NCBI GenBank assembly: GCA_947624485.1
Contig: CANQKM010000010.1
Coordinates: forward strand, 1 to 64,000
DNA from: an uncultured Clostridia bacterium
GTDB lineage: Bacteria; Bacillota; Clostridia; UBA1381
Reading direction: 5' to 3'
Length of the DNA stretch: 64,000 nt
Positions 43,632 to 53,449 of this stretch are shown piece by piece. The position numbers were made by a program, and so were the translations under genes. The notes under the pieces are model-generated. The model was not told the DNA's origin, did not search any database, and saw only the letters and a list, made by a program, of their open reading frames with translations. The first letter of the stretch is position 1; each line of letters begins with the position of its first letter.

Positions 43632-46600
43632 ATGAGACATAATAAATTCATATGCACCGTGACGGCGCTTGCAATGACGCTCGGAGTGTGCCGGGCTGCC
43701 GTGCCGTCACCGGCGTCCACCGTTTCAGCCGCGGGCGCGGCGACGGTCGTGCGGCTCGATCCTTCGGAGGCTTCGCCGTTCAACGACGGTAAGTTCGAGG
43801 GCTGGGGTACGAGTATGGGCTGGTGGGGCAATCGTATCGGCTACAGTGACACTATGGCGCAGCAGGCGGCGGAGGATCTGTATTCCGAGAACGGTCTCGG
43901 ACTTGACATCGTCCGCTACAACGTAGGCGGCGGCGACAACCCGACGCATAACCACATCACGCGCTCGGACTCTAAGCTGCCGTGCTTTGCCGTGCCGCAG
44001 TACGACGGTGACAGCTATACGGCTTCGGGCGATAACTCGAATGTCACCAATCTCAAAAAAGACGAAAACGGCGATGTAGTTTACAAATGGGATTGGAACG
44101 CGGATCATAATCAGGTAAATGTTCTTACGCGAATAAAGGAGCAAAATCCCAACGTTCATATCGAAGGCTATACAAACTCACCTCCGTGGTTTATGACAGA
44201 AACACAGTGTTCGAGCGGAGGAGAGGTTTTGGAAACAAACTCAGACGGAAGTAAAGTTACTAAAGCTGCGGAAAACCTTAGTCCGGACAATTATGATGTG
44301 TTTGCGGAATTCCTTGCTGAGGTCACGAAGCATATGGACGAGGAAGGTCTGCATTTTGACAGCTATTCGCCGATGAACGAGCCGAGTACTCAAACGGCAT
44401 ATTGGTTTGAAAAAAGCGGTAAGCAGGAGGGCAACCTTGTCGCTCCCGGAGAGCATCAGTCCGGACTTATTAAGGCTGTAAAGGACGCGTTTACGGCTGC
44501 CGGTATTACCGACACTCTCATTGCCGGCCCCGACGAAACCGACCTCGGCTATACGATAAGCTCGGTTAATGCGCTTACCGCAGATGCAAAAGCCGCGCTC
44601 GACAGAATAGATACTCATACCTACGGCGGCTCGAACCGTGCGGGCGTGAAAGCCGTTGCGCAGGCTGCAAACAAAAACCTTTGGATGAGCGAGGTTGACG
44701 GAAGCTGGGACGGATTCGGTCTCGCGGACAGAATTATAACCGACTTAAACGGAATGCAGGCTTCGGCTTGGGTTATGTGGGATATAATCGACTCGCACAA
44801 GGATTCAACAAAGTTTGAATATCCCGCGGGCAGCGGAACACATCCCGAGGCAAATACTTCGCTTAACGTAACAGGTAAGCTTTGGGGCGTAGGTATGGGC
44901 AACCACGATAACGAAACGATCGAATGGGCGAACAAGTATTACGCGTACGGTCAGTTTACGCGCTACATAAACCCGGGCGACACGCTTATCGCGTCGTCGA
45001 ACAGCACGCTCGCGGCGTATAACCGTGAAACGGGCGATATAAAGGTTGTCGTAAACAACAGCGGTTCAAGCGATATCCCGTACGAAATCGACCTGTCGGC
45101 ATTTAAGACGGTCGGAAATACCGTTAAGGAGATACGCTCGAACAACCTCACAGGCGGGAACGCCGAGCATTGGAAGGAAATCACCGGCGAGGCTGCGCTC
45201 GACGGCAAAAAGCTCACAACGACCGCGAAAGCCGGCACGATCACGACTTACGTAATAAGCGGCGCGCAGAATTTTGATGATAAATACGCGATAATCAAGG
45301 GCGGCGGCAGTGAAATAAACGTGAACGCGTCTGTTCAGCTTACGCTCGATACAAATATAGACGGAGATGTAACATGGTCTGTTTCCGACGCGTCGCTTGC
45401 GGATATTACTCCCAACGACAAGACGGCTGTCGTTAAGGCAAAGGCTGCGGGAAGTATTACAGTATACGCCGAGGTCGGCGGTTATAAGGTTGAAAAGAGC
45501 TTCCTTATACCGTCGTACAAGCTGTCGGGTACGCCGTCGTGGGGCAGCGATTCAAGCGCACCGGCTGACAGCGCGGACTACCGCAAGGCTGCCGACGGCG
45601 ATCCCGCAACGTATTTCGACGGCACGAAAAACGGATATGTAATGTACGACTACGGCTCGCCGTATAAGATAAGCGCGGTAAAAATGGCTGCTCGAAGCGG
45701 TAACGGTATGCCGGAACGCACGGTCGGCGGAACGGTTCAGGCGTCGTTTGACGCTATAAACTGGATAGATCTGTACACGATAAAGACGGCAATTCCCGCG
45801 GGCGAGTACACAACCGTAACGGCGGATAAGTTTACCAATGCGAACGCGTACAGATATTACAGATACACAAACCCGACCGATATGACAAACATCGCGGAAT
45901 TCCTGATAGAGGGCGAATATTCTTCCGAGGGATTTGCTCAGGTAATAGACCAATATTCCGTTTCCGACAGCAAGCTCTCCTACAGCTACACACTGCCGGA
46001 AAATCTGAAAGAAAACGACGCGTACTTTGCCTCCTATGATAAGAACGGAAGGCTTACATACGTTTCCAAAAACGAGCCTTCGGGCGAGGCGGACGGCGAT
46101 TTCACCGATAACACCTGTAAGCTGCTCGTATGGGAAAAGGACAGCGTTAAGCCGATGGATATGTTCGAGCATACCGAAACCGCCGAGGTGGAGGATATAG
46201 CCGAATTTACCGACGACTTTGAGGACAGCACGGGCAATATCTTCGGCGGCACAGCCGGCGCGCTTGCCGACGGTAAGGTAATTTACGCGTCGGGACTTGA
46301 GCGTTTCGGAAACGTGTTTGTACCTGTAAATACTACGGCGAAATCGGAACTTGACGAAGCGATCAATCTCGGTAAAAATCAGCTGTTCAGGCTGACGTTC
46401 AATATGTTCGCGGGCTGGGAAGGCAGCGGCAAGGATAACACGTTCGCGGTCAAGGACAAGGACGGAAATGAAATCGTCGCGCTGTATCTCACGGGCGGCG
46501 GCTATAACTTAAATCAGCTTCGTATCGGCGGGCAGAACGTGCTTGCGTCTCCCACGGTGGCGCAGAGCCGAACGGCTCCCGGTTCGGGAAGCAAAACCGG

Positions 46601-48929
46601 CGCAAACGGCTGGGACAACGCCGATCAGCCGTACAAAAACATTATGGGCTACAACAAGACGTGCGAAATACTGATTGACGGCGCAGGTAACGTAAGCGTG
46701 TCGTTTACGGGCGGTATGGCTGACACGACCGCGGAGGGTACGCTCACATCGCCGGTAAGCATAAAATCGATCGAGGCGACCGGAGCTTACGCTGTGTCGG
46801 CGGGCAGAGTCGCGTCATACGATAACTTTGACGGCGACGTTATAACGTACGGCACGGATTTTACCGAACCCGCTCCTCCTCCCGCTCCGCCGGAGACGCC
46901 GGATATTCCCGAGGACGGCACGCTTATAAGCCTTAATTTCAACAACGGCGATTTGACGAGCGGCTCGCCCTACGGCAAGGCTGCGGCTGCCGGAACGGCT
47001 AAGTTCGCGACGGTTGACGATAAAAAGGTGCTGCAGCTTGACAATACCAAAGATACCGTAATAAATCTTACCGACGCGAACGGCAACGGACTTTTAGCCG
47101 GACAGGACGAGATCACGGTTTCGTTCTCTGTAAAGCCGACTGTTAATGATCCGACATCGTGGTGGTTCTTTGCCGCGCCGAACGCGAATGTGCAAGAGTT
47201 CGAGAAGGAGCATTATATAGGCGCTTTGCTGAATAAGGACAACGGCAAATTCAAGGTTGAGCGTTATAACGGCGGCACGAGAGCGGCCGCAAACGAGGGT
47301 GATATAAATCTGAACGAGTGGAACGACATTATAATATCGCTGTCGGAGAATAAAACCGACCTATACATAAACGGCGCTCTCGCGAGCAGCGTCGCGTCGA
47401 GCGCTAAGCTTACCGATATTCTGGGAAGCAACCCTGTGGCGTACATAGGACGCGCAAACTGGGGTACGAACGGCGAATTTGCGACGGGCTATATCGACGA
47501 CTTCAAAATCGTTCAGGGCGCGCTTAAATCCGCGCTTGACGATATTGAGTTGGACGGCTTGTCGGCGGTTAAGAGTGATCTCACGCTGACGACCGCTAAC
47601 GGTATTACGTGGGAAAGCTCCGATCCCGAAATAATATCAACCGCGGGTGTTGTGAAACGGCCGCTTGACACGACCGACGTAACGCTCACGGCGAAGGTTA
47701 CCGAGAACGGTATTCCGTTTACGAGGAGCTTTACAGCCACGGTCATAGGACTTGCGGCGTCGGCTGAAACGTTCACCGCGTACGCGGAGGGTACGGCAAT
47801 CAAGTATACAAGCGAATACGGTGCGGACGACACATTCGCGCTCGAGGTCACGCTGACCGGCGAGGACGGCGCGCAAATAGGCGAGTCAAAGACAGACGCG
47901 ACCGGTGAGTTTACCGGCCTTGAAGAAGGCACGTATAAGGTAAACTATATCTTAAAAGAAGGAGCAACAGTTAAAAAGACCGTTACAAAGACTGTCACGG
48001 TAAAGGACGAGCTTGAAACTGCGGCATATCTGTTCGCGCACTTTGTGGGTACACAGGAGGACGCAAATAAGGAGCAGATGTATTTCTCCGTATCGACCGA
48101 CGGCACTACGTGGACGACGCTCAATAACAAGCAGCCCGTCCTTGTAAGCAATGTAGGCACAAAGGGCGTGCGCGATCCGTACATATTGCGCGGCGAGGAC
48201 GGCAATTTCTATATTATCGCAACGGATCTGAGCATTTTCCATAACGGCAATAACTGGACAAACGCGGCTCAGCAAGGTTCAAAGAACATCGTCGTATGGA
48301 AAAGCAGTGATCTTGTAAACTGGAGCAATGCAAGCCTTGCAGAGGTCGGCGGCGAAAACGCGGGTTGCGTATGGGCGCCCGAGGCGGTTTACGACCGTGA
48401 AAAAGGACAGTACATGGTATTCTGGGCTTCCGTTATAAGCGACGATAACTTTGCGAAATACAGGATTTTCAGGTCGTACACGAGCGATTTTGAAAACTTC
48501 TCCGAACCGGAAATCTATATCGAGGAGCCGAACGCCGTGATAGACACGACGATTGTCGAGGAAAAGGGCGTGTATTACAGGTTTACAAAGAACGAGGCAA
48601 AGTCCTCGATAACAATGCAGAAATGCACGTCGCTCAACGGAAATTGGAAAGACGTTGAAACGTACACGATAAATAACGTCGCGGGCGATACCGTGACGGG
48701 TTACGAGGGACCGACTATCTACAAAAACAACAACGGCGGCTGGACGCTGTTGCTTGACTATTTCTCAAAGAGCCAGGGCTACAAGCCGTTTGTGACAAGC
48801 GACTTGTCAAAGGGTGCGTTCACGTCGGGCAGCGATTTCACATTTGACGCGACGTACCGCCACGGCACAGTTATGCCGATAACGCAGACGGAATATGAAG
48901 CGCTTATGGCGGGATATCCAAATTCGTAA
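43632..48929 (+). CDS. multidomain secreted glycanase: GH30 plus GH43
   Basis: 1765 residues. Signal peptide about 1-34. GH30 module about 38-550 with acid/base Glu250 in SPMNEPST and nucleophile Glu354 in WMSEVDGSWDG, plus its beta-sandwich. Then a short Ig-like part, a F5/8-type C (CBM32-like) domain about 632-764 and a beta-sandwich with FEDSTGNIFGG. A laminin-G-like domain follows at about 1096-1297, an atrophied bacterial Ig domain at about 1298-1376 and a Cna-B-like segment. The C-terminal GH43 module (about 1462-1765) has the acidic triad in GVRDPYI (Asp1515), AVIDTTI and GYEGPTI. The pairing suggests attack on beta-1,6- and beta-1,3-galactan or arabinose side chains of arabinogalactan. 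No SLH repeat or sortase motif is seen. AAAGGAG precedes the ATG. Confidence 0.9.
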   Translation: MRHNKFICTVTALAMTLGVCRAAVPSPASTVSAAGAATVVRLDPSEASPFNDGKFEGWGTSMGWWGNRIGYSDTMAQQAAEDLYSENGLGLDIVRYNVGGGDNPTHNHITRSDSKLPCFAVPQYDGDSYTASGDNSNVTNLKKDENGDVVYKWDWNADHNQVNVLTRIKEQNPNVHIEGYTNSPPWFMTETQCSSGGEVLETNSDGSKVTKAAENLSPDNYDVFAEFLAEVTKHMDEEGLHFDSYSPMNEPSTQTAYWFEKSGKQEGNLVAPGEHQSGLIKAVKDAFTAAGITDTLIAGPDETDLGYTISSVNALTADAKAALDRIDTHTYGGSNRAGVKAVAQAANKNLWMSEVDGSWDGFGLADRIITDLNGMQASAWVMWDIIDSHKDSTKFEYPAGSGTHPEANTSLNVTGKLWGVGMGNHDNETIEWANKYYAYGQFTRYINPGDTLIASSNSTLAAYNRETGDIKVVVNNSGSSDIPYEIDLSAFKTVGNTVKEIRSNNLTGGNAEHWKEITGEAALDGKKLTTTAKAGTITTYVISGAQNFDDKYAIIKGGGSEINVNASVQLTLDTNIDGDVTWSVSDASLADITPNDKTAVVKAKAAGSITVYAEVGGYKVEKSFLIPSYKLSGTPSWGSDSSAPADSADYRKAADGDPATYFDGTKNGYVMYDYGSPYKISAVKMAARSGNGMPERTVGGTVQASFDAINWIDLYTIKTAIPAGEYTTVTADKFTNANAYRYYRYTNPTDMTNIAEFLIEGEYSSEGFAQVIDQYSVSDSKLSYSYTLPENLKENDAYFASYDKNGRLTYVSKNEPSGEADGDFTDNTCKLLVWEKDSVKPMDMFEHTETAEVEDIAEFTDDFEDSTGNIFGGTAGALADGKVIYASGLERFGNVFVPVNTTAKSELDEAINLGKNQLFRLTFNMFAGWEGSGKDNTFAVKDKDGNEIVALYLTGGGYNLNQLRIGGQNVLASPTVAQSRTAPGSGSKTGANGWDNADQPYKNIMGYNKTCEILIDGAGNVSVSFTGGMADTTAEGTLTSPVSIKSIEATGAYAVSAGRVASYDNFDGDVITYGTDFTEPAPPPAPPETPDIPEDGTLISLNFNNGDLTSGSPYGKAAAAGTAKFATVDDKKVLQLDNTKDTVINLTDANGNGLLAGQDEITVSFSVKPTVNDPTSWWFFAAPNANVQEFEKEHYIGALLNKDNGKFKVERYNGGTRAAANEGDINLNEWNDIIISLSENKTDLYINGALASSVASSAKLTDILGSNPVAYIGRANWGTNGEFATGYIDDFKIVQGALKSALDDIELDGLSAVKSDLTLTTANGITWESSDPEIISTAGVVKRPLDTTDVTLTAKVTENGIPFTRSFTATVIGLAASAETFTAYAEGTAIKYTSEYGADDTFALEVTLTGEDGAQIGESKTDATGEFTGLEEGTYKVNYILKEGATVKKTVTKTVTVKDELETAAYLFAHFVGTQEDANKEQMYFSVSTDGTTWTTLNNKQPVLVSNVGTKGVRDPYILRGEDGNFYIIATDLSIFHNGNNWTNAAQQGSKNIVVWKSSDLVNWSNASLAEVGGENAGCVWAPEAVYDREKGQYMVFWASVISDDNFAKYRIFRSYTSDFENFSEPEIYIEEPNAVIDTTIVEEKGVYYRFTKNEAKSSITMQKCTSLNGNWKDVETYTINNVAGDTVTGYEGPTIYKNNNGGWTLLLDYFSKSQGYKPFVTSDLSKGAFTSGSDFTFDATYRHGTVMPITQTEYEALMAGYPNS

Positions 48930-48936
48930 AAAATCA

Positions 48937-48965
48937 TTGACAAACCGATTAAAATAGTGTATTAT
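48937..48965 (+). promoter_or_regulatory. promoter of tRNA-Ala(CGC)
   Basis: TTGACA (48937-48942), 17 nt, TATTAT (48960-48965), 29 nt before the tRNA. Confidence 0.85.
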
Positions 48966-48994
48966 ATATGTGTTCGCCCGTTGGGCGGACATAT

Positions 48995-49070
48995 GGGGGT
49001 GTAGCTCAGCTGGGAGAGCGCTTGCTTCGCATGTAAGAGGTCAGGGGTTCGATTCCCCTCATCTCCACCA
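48995..49070 (+). tRNA. tRNA-Ala (CGC)
   Basis: 76 nt with encoded CCA. Anticodon loop TTCGCAT gives CGC. Acceptor GGGGGTG / CATCTCC again has G3-U70. In the anticodon stem CTTGC / GTAAG there is one non-Watson-Crick position at most. Large parts are identical to tRNA-Ala(GGC), including the sequence through CCACCACGTCG past the 3' end. Confidence 0.95.
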
Positions 49071-49094
49071 CGTCGCAGTACGCGACAGATTTAC

Positions 49095-49123
49095 GAACCC
49101 TTTTTACAAAGGGTTCTTTTTTT
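49095..49123 (+). terminator. terminator after tRNA-Ala(CGC)
   Basis: 9-bp stem GAACCCTTT / AAAGGGTTC and a T-run; also usable by the convergent Xre gene. Confidence 0.9.
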
Positions 49124-49129
49124 ATTCGA

Positions 49130-49372
49130 TTATTTTACCTCTTGTTCCAACTTAAAAAAAATTTCATCATCAAAAAACTCGGACAGTGTAATTTCCAAAC
49201 CGTCACATATTTTTTTGATTGTCGAAACTGTAGGATTTTTGCTTCCGGTATTTATAATGTTGTTTATGGTGGATTGTGTCATACCGGATATTGTGCTTAA
49301 CTTGTTCGGCGTAATACCGCGTTCACCGCACAAGTCAAGAATTCTTTTCGCGATTGCGTCAACCATAGTCAT
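49130..49372 (-). CDS. Xre-family helix-turn-helix regulator
   Basis: 80 residues, a lone Cro/C1-type DNA-binding domain. The five-helix pattern is clear: AIAKRILDLCGERGITPNKLSTISG then the recognition helix around SQSTINNIINT-like TQSTINNIIN and TVSTIKKICDGLEITLSEFF. AAAGGAAGTGAG lies before the ATG. It is divergent from the membrane protein at 49516. A dyad AACTGTA / TACAGTT overlaps that gene's -35 box and may be its operator. Confidence 0.92.
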   Translation of the reverse strand: MTMVDAIAKRILDLCGERGITPNKLSTISGMTQSTINNIINTGSKNPTVSTIKKICDGLEITLSEFFDDEIFFKLEQEVK

Positions 49373-49425
49373 AAAAACTCACTTCCTTTTTAAATTAAAG
49401 CTCTTATAACTAATTTTATCGTACT

Positions 49426-49454
49426 AACTGTAAAAAGTTTAACTATATACAGTT
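49426..49454. promoter_or_regulatory. candidate Xre operator
   Basis: Perfect 7-bp inverted repeat AACTGTA (49426-49432) and TACAGTT (49448-49454), the second arm touching the -35 box of the rightward promoter. Centre-to-centre spacing is 22 bp, two helical turns. Confidence 0.5.
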
Positions 49455-49481
49455 GACTTTTGGATTATCCTGTGCTATAAT
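49453..49481 (+). promoter_or_regulatory. promoter of the polytopic membrane protein
   Basis: TTGACT (49453-49458), 17 nt, TATAAT (49476-49481). Confidence 0.8.
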
Positions 49482-49515
49482 TTAGAAAAATATACGGAAG
49501 GTTGGGGAAGTTCTT

Positions 49516-51156
49516 ATGAAAGCGCCTCGCATGATAAGGAATACGGTGGATAATATCGATACCGGCGGACTTGCCGCCGCGCCCATATTGATTTTTGCTT
49601 TAACCGTGTTTATTTCATCGGTATGCTTTATGCTCAACATCACAAATATCACATTTTCGCTTATAATCGCGCTTGCCGCCGTTATTTTAATCGGTATTAA
49701 ATTTAACTGGTCGGTTACCGTATCATGTCTTATAACCATAGCGTTATCGCTGACCGCCGTTAAAGCTGCCGGACACATATATGATATTTCTTATGACGGA
49801 ATGTCCTTTCACAAGGAAGCCGTTTATGCGTTTTCAAACGGTTGGAATCCGTGGCGGCTTTCGTTTTGGTACTTCAATTCCTTCGGACGTATGCAGGACA
49901 CCGCGCTATGGCTTGACAATTACCCCAAGGGAGTGTGGTCTCTGTACTCGTGCGTATACAGCATATTCGGTAAGATAGAATATGCAAAGGGAGCGAATAT
50001 GTTATTTGTTCTGATGCTCTTTTTCACGGCATTTGACACAATTCGGTCGGTGTTTGACAAAAAGCTATGGGTATCCCTGCTGCTTGCGGCAATGTTTACG
50101 GCGAACCCTGTTATTGCGTCGCAGTATTTTACATTTATGAACGACCTCCCAGGAGCGGCGGTTATAATGGTCTGCGCCTTCTACGGCATGAAAATTTACG
50201 CGGATAAAGCGGACAACTTGGATTATATAAGTCTTGCCGCCGCGTTTTCATCGTCGTTTGCAATCAAGTTTACGGCGCCGGTATTTTGTGGTGCGGTACT
50301 GGCCTCGTTCGGTATTGTAAAGGCAATAAAAAACCGAGGCAAAAAGCTCCTAAAGCCTTGCGTAATTGTAACGCTTTCGGCGGTAATGGGTGTGTGTATT
50401 ATGGGTGCCGATCCGTATATAAAGCATTTAGCAGAAGGGAAAAATCCGATTTATCCTTTATTGGGCGAGAACAAATATGATATAATGAACACGAACGCAC
50501 CTGTCGGAATAAAGGATATGCCGACGGCAAAATCATTGCTCGTTTCGCTGTTTTCGCGTTCGACACCGAGTCCGGAGGATAATCCGCAGCTGAAAATTCC
50601 GTTTACTGTGGATCACAATTCGGAAATTTGGGCAATAAGTGTACCCGACACGCGGCTCGGCGGATTTGGCGTGCTTTTCAGCGGTATTTTGATTTTGTCA
50701 ATCATATTGGGGATTATAGCTTTGATTAAGGCTAAGAATGTCTTGGCAATACTTCCGGCGCTTGCGTCGTTTACGCTGCTGGCTTTGTTTTTTCCGGAAA
50801 GCTGGTGGGCGCGATACCATCCTTACATATACTATATTCCGTGTCTTATGGTACTCGCGTTCTCATGTGCCGATAAGAAAAAGATTGTCACCGTCAGCAT
50901 ATGTGCGCTTATGCTGTTTAACAGCGCTCTGAGCGGTTATCATGTATGTCTGAATTTTTATCGGCAGACAAAAATTCTTAAATGGAAGATAAACGAAATC
51001 AATAAAACACACAGACATGCCGTGTTTTGCATAAACGACTTTCCGAGCCATGAGATTTGGCTTAATGAGAATGACGTTGATTTTGAGATTGCATGGGATT
51101 TAAAGGACGGAACAATATACGAGTTCCACAAAACAACTACATTTCAATTGGAATAG
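49516..51156 (+). CDS. polytopic membrane protein, GT-C glycosyltransferase-like
   Basis: 546 residues with about eleven membrane helices and a C-terminal outer tail. After the second helix a loop reads HIYDISYDGMSFHKEAVYAF, with an acidic residue in the first outer loop as in GT-C lipid-linked-sugar transferases; the C-terminal part holds WWARYHPYIYYIP. I cannot assign a family with certainty. Base composition looks more AT-rich than the neighbouring core genes, which fits recent transfer. It is followed after 13 nt by the GH26-like gene and the two probably form an operon under Xre control. Confidence 0.75.
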   Translation: MKAPRMIRNTVDNIDTGGLAAAPILIFALTVFISSVCFMLNITNITFSLIIALAAVILIGIKFNWSVTVSCLITIALSLTAVKAAGHIYDISYDGMSFHKEAVYAFSNGWNPWRLSFWYFNSFGRMQDTALWLDNYPKGVWSLYSCVYSIFGKIEYAKGANMLFVLMLFFTAFDTIRSVFDKKLWVSLLLAAMFTANPVIASQYFTFMNDLPGAAVIMVCAFYGMKIYADKADNLDYISLAAAFSSSFAIKFTAPVFCGAVLASFGIVKAIKNRGKKLLKPCVIVTLSAVMGVCIMGADPYIKHLAEGKNPIYPLLGENKYDIMNTNAPVGIKDMPTAKSLLVSLFSRSTPSPEDNPQLKIPFTVDHNSEIWAISVPDTRLGGFGVLFSGILILSIILGIIALIKAKNVLAILPALASFTLLALFFPESWWARYHPYIYYIPCLMVLAFSCADKKKIVTVSICALMLFNSALSGYHVCLNFYRQTKILKWKINEINKTHRHAVFCINDFPSHEIWLNENDVDFEIAWDLKDGTIYEFHKTTTFQLE

Positions 51157-51169
51157 GAGTGATCTGTTT

Positions 51170-52906
51170 ATGAAGAAAATCATTTCGGCGATACTGTCGC
51201 TGACGTTATTCGGCGTTGCGGCAGGAGCGTACAATTTTCCTGAGCCGGATTGGGGTGCGCTGCTGCGTGAAAGAAAAACGATGGAAACGTCAACCGATTT
51301 TGAGCTTTACGTTGAGGGCAATACTGAAAGCGCGCCGTACTACGGGGCGAAGCTCGAACCGCGGGCGGGAACATACATCGGCATGATAGGAGAGCAATCG
51401 TCTCCATTTCAGCCGCTCGGTTCGTGTCTTACGTATATGGAGGTGCCTTTACGCCAGACGGAGCCGTATTACCCGCCTTCACCGACCGATAATGTTGTAA
51501 CCATGGTAGGCTGGAATACGTATTCCATGGACGATGTTGATTATGACTATATACGGGCGGCGCTGGATAATCTCAGCAAATACAACAAACCGATGTTTAT
51601 ACGATTTGCGAATGAAATGAATTGCTCCAATCTCGGCGACGAACCTGATAAGTACGTTCAAGTTTTCAGGAATGTGGCGAACATGATACATGAATATCCG
51701 AATTTCGCTGTTGTATGGTCACCGAACGATATGGGCGCGCTGGACAGACCGTTTGAGTATTATTATCCCGGCGACGAGTATGTTGACTGGGTGGGTATAA
51801 GCTGCTACATGACAAAGTATTTCACAAATGAACAGAATACCAAGCTTGTGGACTCACAGTATTTTATGACGGGCGATTACGCGTGGGCAACAAATAAAAT
51901 CAAGCCGTTTATGAAGTTTTTGAGTGATTACGGCATACAAAAACCGGTTATGATAAGCGAAGGCGGCGTTGCAAGATACAACAGCTTCGGTGACGATTAC
52001 ACAGGCTGGCATGAGCCTCGCCTCAGAAATATGCTGTGGAATGTCATTATGAAATATCCACAGATAAAAATGATTAACTATTTTAACAATCCGATGAGCG
52101 GTCACGGCGAACATTATTATATTACAGACTATCCCGAGTCCGCGAATATCTTCAAAGAAGCAGCAGCGAACGGAGCATATTTGAGAAGCGCGGACGCTGC
52201 ACCGGATTTTGTTTTCAGTCCTGCGAATAACGGTGAGACGCTTGCAGCGCATGACGGAATTGTTAAGTTATACACGCTTGCGTATTTTGCGAACCGTCCC
52301 GATGTTGCTGTTACATATAAGATTGACGGCGTGTGGATCCATGAGACAAACAGCATACCGTATATCTGTAACTTTGATATAAACAGCATAACGGACGGCG
52401 AGCATACGCTGACAATAGAAGCGGCGGGACAGTCAAAGCGGTATCAATTATACAAGCGCGGCAATGCCATGTGCTTCGGAAAAGAACCAGATCTTTCTGC
52501 AATACAGGCTCCCGCTGCGCCGAACCCGCCCGATAATACTGCTGCGGTTTTTGAGGATGTGGGGATTTCGGTGTTGCTGAAAGGGAAGAAACTGTCGTTC
52601 GACCAGCCTCCCATCATTGTGGACGGACGCACTCTCTTGCCGCTTCGCGCTATTTTTGAGGCTATGGCTGCCGCCGTGGACTGGGATCAGGACACAAAAA
52701 CCGCCACGGCAAGACGCGGCAGAGTCACGGTAGAAATAACCATAGGTGACAACAAAATTTATAGAAACGGAGAAGCAGACAAGCTTGACGTTCCGGCACA
52801 GCTCGTCAACGACAGAACGATGGTTCCTGCGAGAGCCGTCGCCGAAGCGTTCGGCGCACAGGTGGACTGGGACGGTGACAGCCGAACGGTTACCATAAAT
52901 GAGTAA
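51170..52906 (+). CDS. secreted GH26-like glycosidase with stalk domain
   Basis: 578 residues. A signal peptide (about 1-20) precedes a TIM-barrel with candidate acid/base Glu149 in IRFANEMNCS and nucleophile Glu264 in VMISEGGVARY, the clan GH-A pattern of GH26 (mannanase/xylanase) enzymes. WVGISCYM lies between. An Ig-like domain (about 340-430) is followed by a C-terminal copper-amine-oxidase-N-like domain (about 461-578, DGRTLLPLRAIFEA and NDRTMVPARAVAEAFGA), often used as a wall-associated stalk. The substrate is not certain. It follows the membrane protein closely, so the pair may act on one surface glycan. Confidence 0.82.
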   Translation: MKKIISAILSLTLFGVAAGAYNFPEPDWGALLRERKTMETSTDFELYVEGNTESAPYYGAKLEPRAGTYIGMIGEQSSPFQPLGSCLTYMEVPLRQTEPYYPPSPTDNVVTMVGWNTYSMDDVDYDYIRAALDNLSKYNKPMFIRFANEMNCSNLGDEPDKYVQVFRNVANMIHEYPNFAVVWSPNDMGALDRPFEYYYPGDEYVDWVGISCYMTKYFTNEQNTKLVDSQYFMTGDYAWATNKIKPFMKFLSDYGIQKPVMISEGGVARYNSFGDDYTGWHEPRLRNMLWNVIMKYPQIKMINYFNNPMSGHGEHYYITDYPESANIFKEAAANGAYLRSADAAPDFVFSPANNGETLAAHDGIVKLYTLAYFANRPDVAVTYKIDGVWIHETNSIPYICNFDINSITDGEHTLTIEAAGQSKRYQLYKRGNAMCFGKEPDLSAIQAPAAPNPPDNTAAVFEDVGISVLLKGKKLSFDQPPIIVDGRTLLPLRAIFEAMAAAVDWDQDTKTATARRGRVTVEITIGDNKIYRNGEADKLDVPAQLVNDRTMVPARAVAEAFGAQVDWDGDSRTVTINE

Positions 52907-52915
52907 GATTTAAAA

Positions 52916-52941
52916 ATCCGTAAAACATTTGCTTTACGGAT
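52916..52941 (+). terminator. hairpin after the GH26-like gene
   Basis: 9-bp stem ATCCGTAAA / TTTACGGAT but no following T-run; the SLH remnant begins 3 nt later, so the original T-tract may have been lost at the junction. Confidence 0.55.
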
Positions 52942-52944
52942 ATT

Positions 52945-53379
52945 ACACGGGGAATGTTTATAGCCGTGTTGTACCGTATGGAAGATGAGCCGGAGGCTGA
53001 TGGCGGATATACGTTTACGGATGTGCCGAGCGATGCTTACTATGCCGACGCTGTCGCATGGGCGAGCGCGAACGGAATCGTTAAAGGCTATTCCGATACC
53101 GAGTGTGCGCCCGACGACATCATAACGCGCGAGCAAGCCGCGGCGATACTGTTCAGATATGCGGCGTATAAGGGCGAAGGTCCGACGGGTGAATGGGCTA
53201 TACGGCTCGGCTATCCCGACCTTGACGAAATTTCCGATTGGGCGGCTGAAAGCGTAATGTTCTGCACAATGAAGGATATTATGGTGGGACGCGTCAGCGG
53301 AGAGTTCGATCCGAAAGCGAATATCACCCGCGCCGAGGGCGCAGCCGTGTTTGAACGGTATTTGAATATGACAAGGTAA
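52945..53379 (+). pseudogene. 5'-truncated SLH-domain gene remnant
   Basis: The frame opens TRGMFIAVLYRM, which is the conserved end of an SLH repeat, right after the preceding terminator stem. Two further SLH repeats follow: YTFTDVPSDAYYADAVAWA with GIVKGYSDTE and REQAAAILFRYA, then YPDLDEISDWAAESVMFC with RAEGAAVFERYL. There is no signal peptide and no ribosome-binding site before the ATG at 52954. It is best read as the tail of a larger wall-anchored protein whose front was lost by deletion. Its own terminator is intact. Confidence 0.8.
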
Positions 53380-53385
53380 AAACTG

Positions 53386-53419
53386 AAAAGGCGCTGTCCC
53401 CATGGGGATAGCGCCTTTT
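53386..53419 (+). terminator. terminator after the SLH remnant
   Basis: Long stem AAAAGGCGCTGTCCCC / GGGGATAGCGCCTTTT. Confidence 0.9.
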
Positions 53420-53449
53420 ATGTCCGAAGCCGTCGCCTTGCAGACAGAG

